Shown here piece by piece: positions 18,939 through 28,400 of a stretch of 64,000 nt of DNA (positions are counted from its first letter, which is position 1; every line of letters starts with the position of its first letter). Position numbers and translations under genes: made by a program. The stretch lies in contig DBXT01000056.1 in assembly GCA_002309615.1 (NCBI GenBank), forward strand, positions 20,840 to 84,839. Direction: 5' to 3'. Origin of the DNA: Bacteroidales bacterium UBA1205 (GTDB lineage Bacteria; Bacteroidota; Bacteroidia; Bacteroidales; WCHB1-69). Under the pieces are notes generated by a model, which had not been told where the DNA came from, made no database searches, and saw nothing but the letters and a program-made list of their open reading frames with translations.

Positions 18939-20288
18939 TTATTCAAACAACTGCTTTAACATATCAGCTATTCTTGCCACCTTCACCACTTTTATTTCTT
19001 TGGAATTCTCCGCACCGGTGTCGGATACAAAAATACGTTTATACCCTAATTTGGCAGCTTCGTTGATGCGTTGTTGCATCCGTGTTACCGGTCTTATTTC
19101 TCCCGAGAGGCTGATTTCACCGGCAAAACAAACTTTTTCATTAACGGCAATATCCGTTACCGAAGAAAGAAGCGATGCCACCACAGCCAAATCGGTAGCG
19201 GTATCGTAAGTTTTGATACCGCCGGCCACATTCAAAAACACATCGTGCGAGCCGAATTTAAAACCACATTTTTTATCCAAAACAGCCAACAACATGTTTA
19301 ATCTACGGATATCAAAACCGGTAGCAGAACGCTGCGGACTGCCGTAAACGGCCGGAGCCACCAAAGTTTGTATTTCCAACATCATGGGACGCATACCTTC
19401 CATAGTACAAGCAACAGCCACTCCCGACACATCTTCTCCATGATGAGATATAAGCATTTCAGAAGGATTACCTATTTCACGCAAGCCTTCTTGTGTCATT
19501 TCAAATATTCCTATTTCCGAGGTGGAACCAAAACGATTTTTTACCGCTCTCAACATCCGATACATATAATGGCTGTCCCCTTCAAACTGTAACACCACAT
19601 CCACTATGTGTTCCAAAACTTTAGGTCCTGCTATCACTCCGTCTTTGGTAATATGTCCTATCAAAAACACAGGAACCCCTGTATTTTTGGCAAATTGTTG
19701 CAATTGAGATGCTGTTTCCCTTATTTGAGATACCGTTCCCGCTGACGATTCCAATGTGGATGTTTGCAATGTTTGTATGGAATCCACTATCAACATTTGC
19801 GGTTTAAGTGTTTCTATGTGAGAAAAGATGGTTTCTATATTCGTCTCGTTGAGTATATAAAAATTCTCACTTGCCCTATCGCTCATACGCATGGCACGCA
19901 ATTTTATTTGCGAGGCACTCTCTTCTCCCGATACATATAATATTTTTACCTTTGTAAGCCTCATTGCCAATTGCAACATCAGGGTGGACTTGCCTATGCC
20001 GGGGTCTCCTCCCAACAAAATAACCGAGCCGGGAACAACACCTCCGCCCATCACCCTGTCGACTTCGGCTACATCAGAAACTATACGAGCGAAATCGCTA
20101 TCCGCAATTTCGCTCAATAGGCGTGGCTTGCTATTATTAGCAGCCGACTGTTTGGTATTTTTTGTTTCTTTATGTATAACCTCTTCCACAAAAGTGTTCC
20201 ATTGTCCGCATGCGTTACAGCGACCGAGCCATGTTGCTGATTGCGCCCCGCAATTTTGGCAATAGTATACACTTTTGGATTTGGCCAT
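18939..20288 (-). CDS. radA: DNA repair protein RadA (Sms)
   Basis: RecA-like ATPase that processes recombination intermediates. From ATG 20288 the protein has 449 aa, normal for RadA: an N-terminal C4 zinc finger (Cys10, 13, 24, 27; YYCQNCG and RCNACG), Walker A GGDPGIGKST (residues 93-102), the RadA-specific KNRFG motif in RAVKNRFGSTSEIG, and a Lon-like C-terminal domain (VFLNVAGGIKTYDTATDLAV, CFAGEISLSGEIRPV). The frame is open 36 bases further upstream, but that would overlap the preceding lipoprotein gene; ATG 20288 leaves a 1-base gap and matches the family start MAKSK. Confidence 0.97.
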   Translation of the reverse strand: MAKSKSVYYCQNCGAQSATWLGRCNACGQWNTFVEEVIHKETKNTKQSAANNSKPRLLSEIADSDFARIVSDVAEVDRVMGGGVVPGSVILLGGDPGIGKSTLMLQLAMRLTKVKILYVSGEESASQIKLRAMRMSDRASENFYILNETNIETIFSHIETLKPQMLIVDSIQTLQTSTLESSAGTVSQIRETASQLQQFAKNTGVPVFLIGHITKDGVIAGPKVLEHIVDVVLQFEGDSHYMYRMLRAVKNRFGSTSEIGIFEMTQEGLREIGNPSEMLISHHGEDVSGVAVACTMEGMRPMMLEIQTLVAPAVYGSPQRSATGFDIRRLNMLLAVLDKKCGFKFGSHDVFLNVAGGIKTYDTATDLAVVASLLSSVTDIAVNEKVCFAGEISLSGEIRPVTRMQQRINEAAKLGYKRIFVSDTGAENSKEIKVVKVARIADMLKQLFE

Positions 20289-20289
20289 A

Positions 20290-20712
20290 CTAACGATAAA
20301 ATTCGTAATAAATAAGCGTTTCAACGCCCTTCATGGCAAAAGCATCATCTTTCAATTTGTAAATACGAGCTTCTCCCATATACGACGCTTGCAATGCAGG
20401 CGGCACTTCCTCATTTTTATCCTTTGCTTGAATAGTAACAGCTACTCTTCCTTTGGATAAACTCATACTATATTTAAAATCTGCTATAACAAACATAGTA
20501 TGATTAACAGAATCTCTGCCATAGATAGTGAGGTTGCCATTGTCAAAATCCCACATTTCTTGTTTGAGCGTGTCTACTACAAAGTAATTTAAAGATGTGT
20601 TATATCTTTCCCATTGTCCTTGAATTTTTTTCTCTTTGGAACTAACACAACTTGTCAAACTTAACACCATTAATACGCTTACAGCCAATAATAATCTTCT
20701 TGCTATTTTCAT
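20290..20712 (-). CDS. Hypothetical lipoprotein
   Basis: A 140-aa lipoprotein with a type II signal peptide (MKIARRLLLAVSVLMVLSL) and lipobox LTSC. After a short linker it has a small beta-rich domain (IQGQWERYNTSLNYFVVDTL, NLTIYGRDSV, FVIADFKYSM, RVAVTIQAKDK, ARIYKLKDDAFAM) that resembles a lipocalin-like fold, but I do not recognise a family. In-frame alternatives are ATG 20733 and a TTG at 20736; ATG 20712 gives the best signal peptide. It lies 1 base before radA. Confidence 0.7.
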   Translation of the reverse strand: MKIARRLLLAVSVLMVLSLTSCVSSKEKKIQGQWERYNTSLNYFVVDTLKQEMWDFDNGNLTIYGRDSVNHTMFVIADFKYSMSLSKGRVAVTIQAKDKNEEVPPALQASYMGEARIYKLKDDAFAMKGVETLIYYEFYR

Positions 20713-20750
20713 ATTTAAAGTCCTTTTTATCATCAAAAATTAAAAACGTG

Positions 20751-20758
20751 CAAAGATA
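20751..20758 (-). promoter_or_regulatory. -7 box for the lipoprotein-radA unit
   Basis: The minus strand reads TATCTTTG preceded by an A/T-rich tract and TGC, 39 bases before ATG 20712. Confidence 0.75.
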
Positions 20759-20845
20759 GCACTTTTTATTGAGAAAAATGCTTTTGAGTATCAAAAACAT
20801 AAAAAAAAATACAAAATAACGTAACAGCAGTATTTTCAATACCGT

Positions 20846-21526
20846 TTATTCATCTGTGAACAAATCCGGACGGTTTTTACGTGTACGTTCTTCCGATTTT
20901 TGTAACTTCCACTCCATTATCAACTTATCGTTACCCGAAAGCAACACATCGGGAACGGTATGTCCTCTATAATCATAGGGGCGAGTATACACAGGAGGAG
21001 AAAGCACGCCATATTGGAAAGAATCGCTTAAAGCCGATGTTTCATCATGCAACACCCCCGGAATCAGCCGTACCAAAGTATCACACAACACCGCCGCCGG
21101 CAATTCTCCGCCCGAAAGCACATAATCGCCTATGGAAATTTCTTTGGTGATAAATATTTCTCTTATCCGCTCATCTATCCCTTTATAATGCCCGCACAAC
21201 ATCATCAGATTATTGCACATGGATAGTTCATTAGCCATAGACTGGTTCAGCACTTCTCCGTCGGGGGTAAGAAATATGACGTGATCATACGTTCTTAGGG
21301 TGAACAAATGTTCAATGCACGCTGCTATAGGTTCTATTTTCATCACCATTCCCGATTCCCCGCCATAGGGATAATCATCCACTTTTTTATGCTTGTCGGT
21401 GGAATAATCCCGTATGTTGTGCAATTCATATTCAAACAAATTGCTCTGTTGGGCTCTTTTGAGTATGGAACAATCAAAAAAACCGGCGAACATTTCCGGA
21501 AACAATGTTAAAATATCTACATGCAT
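20846..21526 (-). CDS. trmD: tRNA (guanine37-N1)-methyltransferase
   Basis: SPOUT methyltransferase that makes m1G37 in tRNAs reading CNN codons, preventing frameshifts. About 226 aa, normal length. Visible: [50 protein letters not shown], then the trefoil knot with [12 protein letters not shown] and [14 protein letters not shown], and the C-terminal [18 protein letters not shown]. The stop of the upstream response regulator and the trmD ATG overlap as TGATG, so the two genes are translationally coupled; this is why ATG 21526 is chosen over the GTG three bases upstream. Confidence 0.96.
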   Translation of the reverse strand: MHVDILTLFPEMFAGFFDCSILKRAQQSNLFEYELHNIRDYSTDKHKKVDDYPYGGESGMVMKIEPIAACIEHLFTLRTYDHVIFLTPDGEVLNQSMANELSMCNNLMMLCGHYKGIDERIREIFITKEISIGDYVLSGGELPAAVLCDTLVRLIPGVLHDETSALSDSFQYGVLSPPVYTRPYDYRGHTVPDVLLSGNDKLIMEWKLQKSEERTRKNRPDLFTDE

Positions 21527-22233
21527 CACTCTTCGTATTTATATCCCACCCCTTTGATGGTTATAATATTATCTATTCCCAATTTTTCACGCAACCTGCG
21601 TACATGCACATCTATGGTTCTGTCACCTACTACTACCTCATCACCCCACACTGCCGCATATATTTCTTCACGGCGAAACACTTTTGAAGGCCTGGAAGCC
21701 AATAAATATAAAAGTTCAAATTCTTTACGGGGCAAAACAAAAGTATCCTGACCATGTCTTACTATATAGTTTTCCACATCTATGACCAAATTTTTCAAAT
21801 TGATACTTCCTTGGCTATAAAATGAACTATTTCGTAAAGACCTTTTTACAAACGAAGAACGTCTCAACAGCGATTGCACCTTAGACACCAATACTTTAGG
21901 CCTGATGGGTTTGGCTATATAATCATCCGCACCGGATTCAAAGCCTTCTATTTGAGAATAATCTTCGCTTCTTGCCGATAGGAAAGCTATCAGCACATCG
22001 TTATATTGTTTTTGCGAGCGTATAGATTTGCACACTTCAAAGCCGTCCATTCCGGGCATCATAACATCCAAAAGCACTAAATGAGGCTTGTGCTCCAACA
22101 TTTTTTGCAAGGCATCGTTTCCATTGGTAGCCGTATCCACTATATAACCTTCTTTGGTAAGATTATAGCTGATAAAATCCAATATATCCGACTCGTCATC
22201 TACAAGCAATATTCTATATTTCACATTTTTCAT
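21526..22233 (-). CDS. OmpR/PhoB-type response regulator (no histidine kinase nearby)
   Basis: A 235-aa two-component regulator. Receiver domain: acidic pair Asp12/Asp13 in ILLVDDESD, phosphoacceptor Asp56 in [21 protein letters not shown] and the conserved lysine in YIAKPIRP. C-terminal winged helix: [47 protein letters not shown]. It is of the PhoB/RprY kind. No sensor kinase gene occurs in the window, so the partner is unlinked. The longer frame begins with TTG 22284; ATG 22233 fits the family start. Coupled to trmD by a TGATG overlap. Confidence 0.93.
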   Translation of the reverse strand: MKNVKYRILLVDDESDILDFISYNLTKEGYIVDTATNGNDALQKMLEHKPHLVLLDVMMPGMDGFEVCKSIRSQKQYNDVLIAFLSARSEDYSQIEGFESGADDYIAKPIRPKVLVSKVQSLLRRSSFVKRSLRNSSFYSQGSINLKNLVIDVENYIVRHGQDTFVLPRKEFELLYLLASRPSKVFRREEIYAAVWGDEVVVGDRTIDVHVRRLREKLGIDNIITIKGVGYKYEE

Positions 22234-22302
22234 CTTTTGCTCTTTTTTTGCAGAGACATAAATCGGGTATATTTCATGCCTCAATAATATTAATTAAAAA
22301 TG

Positions 22303-22310
22303 CAAAGATA
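22303..22310 (-). promoter_or_regulatory. -7 box for the response regulator-trmD unit
   Basis: The minus strand reads TATCTTTG (TAnnTTTG), about 70 bases before ATG 22233. Confidence 0.7.
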
Positions 22311-22400
22311 CACTTATTGGACATACGCGAAAAAAAACATATATTTTTATTGATAACATACAATAAAATGTTTAAGATACGTTATTTTATTTTATAGCAC

Positions 22401-23267
22401 ATGTCAATGAACGATAATTATTATAGTCCGCAAGGTTTTTCCATATTGCCTACGGCAGTAAAGAACATACTCATCATCAATGGCTTATTCTTTTTAGCCA
22501 CCATCGCTACACAGCGATTTGGCATTAATATGTATGACTTGTTCGGGTTGCATTTTTATGAATCCGAATTGTTTCATCCGTATCAATTTATCACCTATAT
22601 GTTCATGCACGGCAATTTCGGACATTTGTTTTTTAACATGTTCGCCTTATGGATGTTTGGTTCAGCTATAGAAAATTATTGGGGAAGCAAACGTTTTTTG
22701 CTATACTATTTCATCACCGGCATAGGTGCCGCCATAGCCCATTATGCTATAGTGGCATGGGATTTAATCCCGACATTGCATTACCTTGACGCCTGCATAG
22801 CCGACCCTACGCTTGCCAACATTCAAGCTCTAGCACAACATCATCAATTTGCCTTTAACGGTACAGATTCTGAATTAGTTAATGGATTTAATGAATTCAA
22901 ACGATATGCAATACAATTGGAATCGGGTATCAACATAGCCGAAGCCAAAGCTGCCATTAATGAATATTTAATTCAATATAGAGAATACTATGTAAGCCAA
23001 CCGAATATAGTAGGTGCTTCCGGAAGTGTGTTCGGACTGCTTTTGGCTTTTGGAATGATGTTTCCCAATTCTCTCATTTACCTCTATTTTTTCATTCCTA
23101 TCAAAGCCAAATGGTTTGTTATAGGTTATGGAGCATTGGAATTGTTCTACGGCATTAGCGGCACAAGTGACGGAGTGGCTCATTTTGCACACCTTGGTGG
23201 CATGCTTTTTGGATTATTATTAATATTGTATTGGAAAAAGAAAGCAAAACAAGATTGGGAATATTAA
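22401..23267 (+). CDS. Rhomboid-family intramembrane serine protease 1
   Basis: A 288-aa integral membrane protease of the rhomboid family. Visible: first helix VKNILIINGLFFLATIATQ, the loop with HPYQFITYMFMHGNFGHLFFN (conserved histidines and asparagine), the nucleophile in GASGSVFG (Ser207 of the GxSG motif), and the partner histidine in AHLGG (His264). Unusual is an insertion of about 80 soluble residues (about 120-200) between the third helix and the GxSG helix, which would form an extramembrane loop. It directly abuts the next rhomboid (no spacer), and both belong to one three-gene unit. Confidence 0.92.
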   Translation: MSMNDNYYSPQGFSILPTAVKNILIINGLFFLATIATQRFGINMYDLFGLHFYESELFHPYQFITYMFMHGNFGHLFFNMFALWMFGSAIENYWGSKRFLLYYFITGIGAAIAHYAIVAWDLIPTLHYLDACIADPTLANIQALAQHHQFAFNGTDSELVNGFNEFKRYAIQLESGINIAEAKAAINEYLIQYREYYVSQPNIVGASGSVFGLLLAFGMMFPNSLIYLYFFIPIKAKWFVIGYGALELFYGISGTSDGVAHFAHLGGMLFGLLLILYWKKKAKQDWEY

Positions 23268-24182
23268 ATGGCAGGATATAATCGTTTCGGCAGTCAACAA
23301 TGGGAATATCGCCTTAAAGCGTTTTTTACTTCCAAACGTGCTCTTAACCGCCTTATTGCCATTAATATAATTGTATATTTGCTTGGTTTGATTATACAGT
23401 TATTGGGCAATATTACTTCATTTTTGTATGCAGCTCCCCCTGCACAGCCTTCGGAATGGATATGGGATTGGTTGGCTGTAAGTGCCAATATACAACAGCT
23501 TCTTTTCAAACCATGGACGATGATTACCAGTTTATTCGTTCATGCTAATTTTTCTCATATTCTTTTCAATATGATAACCCTTTACTTTGCCGGAACCATT
23601 TTCACGAAATATTTCTCCGACAAACAGTTATATACGGTTTACTTTATAGGCGGTATCATAGGAAATTTGCTTTATATTTTATCTTACAACTATTTTCCTG
23701 TGTTTGAGTCAGTGAAAGAATATTCTTTTGCAGTAGGCGCCTCGGGTGCTATTATGGCAATATTGGTGGCTATAGCCTGCAAAGTTCCTAATTATAATAT
23801 CAATTTGTTATTTTTGGGGAATATCCAACTCAAATGGGTAGCCATATTGTTTGTTATTATTGATATACTGAGTATTCCTCACGAAAATTCGGGAGGGCAT
23901 TTTGCTCATTTGGGCGGTGCATTATTCGGATGTTGCTATGTAATGATTCCCTATTTAAAAAATTCATCAGCCTTTCACACTGCATTTAAAACGTCAACAC
24001 CTCACACGCCACCACCCTATCAAGGTCGACCCAAGAGTGATGAAACCTATAATGCAGAAAGAGCACAATATCGTAAACGGGTGGATGAAATATTGGATAA
24101 AATTGCCAAAAACGGTTATCAAAGTTTAAGCAAAGAAGAAAAAGAATTTTTATTTGACACAAGCAAGAAAAAGAATTGGTGA
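23268..24182 (+). CDS. Rhomboid-family intramembrane serine protease 2
   Basis: A 304-aa second rhomboid directly following the first. Visible: N-terminal helix LIAINIIVYLLGLIIQLLG, WTMITSLFVHANFSHILFN, nucleophile Ser159 in VGASGAIMA, and His214 in HFAHLGGALFG. It lacks the long inserted loop of its neighbour. The C-terminal tail is cytoplasmic and ends in a helix (YRKRVDEILDKIAKNGYQSL, then KEEKEFLF), a tail seen in many Bacteroidota rhomboids. The tandem suggests an old duplication with different substrates. Confidence 0.92.
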   Translation: MAGYNRFGSQQWEYRLKAFFTSKRALNRLIAINIIVYLLGLIIQLLGNITSFLYAAPPAQPSEWIWDWLAVSANIQQLLFKPWTMITSLFVHANFSHILFNMITLYFAGTIFTKYFSDKQLYTVYFIGGIIGNLLYILSYNYFPVFESVKEYSFAVGASGAIMAILVAIACKVPNYNINLLFLGNIQLKWVAILFVIIDILSIPHENSGGHFAHLGGALFGCCYVMIPYLKNSSAFHTAFKTSTPHTPPPYQGRPKSDETYNAERAQYRKRVDEILDKIAKNGYQSLSKEEKEFLFDTSKKKNW

Positions 24183-24183
24183 T

Positions 24184-25281
24184 ATGGAAAAAAAACGCGG
24201 AATAGGTCTACCTGTAAGAATAGTGATGTTAATACTCAACGGGTGTTTTATCGCCCTATTGTTGCTATCCTACTTGTGCCAACTGCTGAATCCTCATACT
24301 TTTCCCAAACTCAGCATCTTTTCCATATTATATCCTTACACACTCATTATCAATATTCTATTTATTATCTATTGGGCTATTACAAAAAACAAACATGCAT
24401 TTTGGTCCATTATAGCCATCGTTATAGGCTGGTCCAATGTAGGCAAATTTGTTCAGTTGAAAGCCACTCCCCTGCCTGAAAACACACAAAGCACGAAAAT
24501 TATGAGCTACAATGTTCATGTAATGGGCGTAGATAACCATAGCATTCATCAAAAAGACAGTATCATCTCTTTTTTGGCAGAAGAACAACCCGATATTATA
24601 TGCTTGCAGGAATTTTACGACCGCAAGGAAAAGAATATGCAACAAATCATCGGCCAAGCCGATATCAAATATTTTTACAAATCCACTTGTGTTACAGAGG
24701 GCAATGATACATACGGACTTATAACATTCAGTCGATATCCCATTATTGACCACGGTGATATCCATTTTGACAATTCCGTAGGCAATCATGCGTCTTATAT
24801 AGATATCAACGCAGGAGATGATACGCTTAGAATATATAACATACACTTACAATCCATGCATTTTGCCAATACAGACTATTCTTTTGCCCGACAAGCCACC
24901 AAACCTTCCGGCATGACTTCCGATGAATTCAAACAAGGAAGTAAAGCATTGGCACGTAAAGTAGTAAGCGCATCTGTTAAACGAAGTGAACAGGTGAGCG
25001 TTCTGCTGCAGCATATACTATCCTCACCCTATAAAACCATATTATGCGGTGATTTCAACGACACTCCTTGGTCTTATGCCTATCGCCAACTCAGGGGAAA
25101 AGGAAAAGATGCTTTTGTAGAAAGCGGAAAAGGATTCGGAAATACTATGACTATCAACAAATTATTCTCATTTCGCATAGATTATATATTACTTCATCCC
25201 GACCTTTGTGCCTACGAATACCTCACATCCCGCACAGGATATTCTGACCATGAATGTATTATGACGAATATTACATGGTAA
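24184..25281 (+). CDS. Membrane-anchored endonuclease/exonuclease/phosphatase-family protein
   Basis: A 365-aa protein with about three N-terminal transmembrane helices (residues about 10-85) followed by an EEP-fold domain. Catalytic-type motifs are all present: TKIMSYNVHVMG, DIICLQEFYD (metal-binding glutamate), IYNIHLQS, CGDFNDTPWS, FRIDYILLH and the terminal TGYSDHECI with the Asp-His pair. The substrate is unknown; the fold covers nucleases and lipid or sugar phosphatases, and the membrane anchor argues for a lipid or surface substrate. Translation starts at ATG 24184, one base after the rhomboid stop; an overlapping TTG start 30 bases upstream is less likely. Confidence 0.9.
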   Translation: MEKKRGIGLPVRIVMLILNGCFIALLLLSYLCQLLNPHTFPKLSIFSILYPYTLIINILFIIYWAITKNKHAFWSIIAIVIGWSNVGKFVQLKATPLPENTQSTKIMSYNVHVMGVDNHSIHQKDSIISFLAEEQPDIICLQEFYDRKEKNMQQIIGQADIKYFYKSTCVTEGNDTYGLITFSRYPIIDHGDIHFDNSVGNHASYIDINAGDDTLRIYNIHLQSMHFANTDYSFARQATKPSGMTSDEFKQGSKALARKVVSASVKRSEQVSVLLQHILSSPYKTILCGDFNDTPWSYAYRQLRGKGKDAFVESGKGFGNTMTINKLFSFRIDYILLHPDLCAYEYLTSRTGYSDHECIMTNITW

Positions 25282-25470
25282 TGCTATTACGTTTGTAAAC
25301 ATCCCCTTTTGTGACTACTCTAAATCGGACTTGCAAAAATACAATTCTTGTTCGTGATAAATATTTAGGCTTCTAAAAATCCATTATTCTTTGATACATA
25401 AACAAAAACTTTTGCATTTTACCTGAAGCCGGTGCCGACACTGATACTATAGTCAATAAAGCGAAAATAA

Positions 25471-28400
25471 CTACTCACCACTCACTACCGTTACAGAACC
25501 ATTGAGTATAATAGCATTATTATTTGACATCGGTACTGCATTTACCACCCAGTAATACACGCCGTCGGCGACTTTTTTTCCTTGCATATCTTTTCCGTTC
25601 CACCAAAAACTATTGTCATAATCGGGACAATTGGGAGCGGAACAATTGTTTTTCCACACCATGGTTCCCCATCGGTTGTAAATAGTGATGCTTAATTTAT
25701 CAAAATAACCATTGTCGGATAAAGGTTTAAACACACAAGGCTGCCAGTCGCAAATGCCGTTAGGAGTGAAAATATTAGGAAAATCCAAACCTTCCAACAC
25801 TACTACGGGATGTATTACCGTATCTTCACAATCGTAACTATCTATTATCTTCAACATCACATTGAACTCCCCTGATGCTCCGACATAAGTATGATTAGGA
25901 TTGCGGGTAGTATCTGTTTGGTTATCATCAAAATCCCAAAACCATGATTTTATGTAACCATTCATGGCAGTAGACAAGTCGGTAAATTGAATGGGATCAC
26001 CGTATTTGCACACCCACGGATTAGCATCAAATTCTGCTACCGGCGGCGGGAAATTGACCACATTAACTGTATCATAATAGGTGGTGATACATTGAGTATT
26101 AACAAACCTTACCTGCACTTCATAACTATAACTACCGCTTGCAGCAAATGACCGTTGATACGGATATTCGGTTGCCTGGTCACCGTCACTAAACGTCCAG
26201 GAAAATTGAGATATAGAGTCTGCATACGTGCTATCTCTTAATTGGAACACTGCCTCCGACAGACCGCAATTGGAAATGGTGTCAGGAATAAAATCCAACA
26301 ATGGTAAATCCGCTACATGCAATGTATGGGTGATGATACTATCACATTGTTTGGCATATACATGCATAGACACATTATAATCTCCTCCTTGCGAGTACAT
26401 GGTATTTCCGTGAAAACTATTGGATGTGCCGCCATTACCAAAATTCCACCATACGGAATCAATACCGGTAGTAACGGGATCGGTAACGGAAGTATTTATC
26501 AATTGCACGGCTTCGTTGGGGCAATATATGCTATCTGTGATATAATCGGCATTGAGCTGAATGGCCCATATGGTATCCTTACCACGCCATTCATATACGC
26601 ACTGTTCTATTTTTCCATTATGATTAGTCCATTTAATCAAATAGAAATAAGGCACATATGGTTTGGGAAGTGTATAGGTAAAAGAACAGGTATCATTCAC
26701 CGAATTACCGCCTTTAATAATTATGTTGGCCCCGTCCGGATTCACCATAAAAGTATCGGCATTGGTAATATTCGGGGTAAACACCACATCCAAATCGGTA
26801 CATCCGGAAAGTGGAGTATAGGTAAAATCGCCTATAGGGCCGTCGATGAATACATATTGCGGCATAAACAAAGTGTCTTCACATCCTATATTATCCCTTA
26901 CTCTAAGGGTGATGTCATAATATCCGGCATGGCTGTAATGATGTATCACAGTGTCCATTTCATTACCTGCCACTTCATTGGCGCTACCGCTTGCACTATC
27001 GCCGAAATTCCATTGCCACCACACCACATTGCCCATAGAACTATCTTGAAAAGTGATGGTACGTCCTACGGAACTCGGACAAGGATACACATGACCCGTA
27101 TCGGTGAAATGAGCGGCAACATTAGACATATAAATGGTATCAAAATACACTTCATGGCAGTCCACATCTTCACAGGTTACGGTAAGACTCACTATGATGG
27201 TATCCATACCGGGGTTATAATTATAATGATGCGACACACCTTTATTTCCGATGGTTACAAGAGTTGTACTATCGCCAAAATCCCATAAACATATAAAATT
27301 AGTATCGTTTGAAGGGTCTATATAAGAGTGATTGGAAAAACGGACATCATCTGTATTGCAAATCACATGCTTGTCGGGAACAAATTCAGGTACCACCTTT
27401 TTTATCAACACATAACCTAGAGAATTGATAGTGGTCTCACAATCATATTCATTAACAATTGTCAAACGCACATTGTAATACCCGGCAGTGGTATCGGATA
27501 CAAATACAGAATTTTGCGCATACGAGGTGTCATCAAAGATTATCCACCTATAATCGGTAATAATGGTACTATCGTAAGGAGCATCGGTATAGGATTCATC
27601 AATAAGATAAAAGGTGTCAGGTCTGTTAGCACAAAACACTTCATTACGCATATGGAAATCTATACTGTCAGTGCTGGACTTAAAAGCTGCTTTGCTTGCC
27701 GGACGGACATATAAATCAGTCGGATAAGTACGCTCACACCCTACACTGTCAACATCATAAATTACTCCGGTATAAACAGTACCGCTTTTTAATTGAGAAG
27801 AATTTAGTTCGTGATGATTTTTATAACTGAATTGAATGCCCTTCCATTCAATCTCATCGGCAGAATCTTGTACGTTATGCAAAGTAAATCCCCAAGCTAA
27901 CAGCGGCATATTGCACAATGACGAATCATACAACGTATACCTGTTCCCTTTGCAAATGCTAAGCGAATCTGAAACAGAGGGCTCCACCACCGATATGATA
28001 ATCGCTTTATAAGAAGTATCTTCACAATATTTACATCTATTATAGGTGGGACTATAAATATCTATAGAGTCATCATTAATGGCAATAATGGTATTATAAA
28101 AATAGCCCTTTTGAGTCCATAAGGCATTATTTTTTGCTTGACGAAAATCGTTGGTAACGGCACTATCAGGATCAATAAGTCCGGTAGTGGTTTGTTGCGA
28201 TAATATAGGATCATCGCCAAAATACCATTGAGCCGCGGTAGCCTCTCCGAGAGGATAATATACAGGCTGAAACAACACTTTGGATTTATCACACAATAGG
28301 TAATCCACAGGGGAAGGAAGTGTATGTTCATGGTCTATCCCCGGAGGACATATATACGCCACAGAATCAAACATTACCGTATCGGACGGACAATTATAAT

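Noticed and set aside
26317..27288. A 323-codon plus-strand open frame inside PKD protein copy 1
   Set aside because: It is antisense to a clear repeat protein and rich in Ile and His, as expected from the complement of its codons. It has no promoter and no family resemblance.
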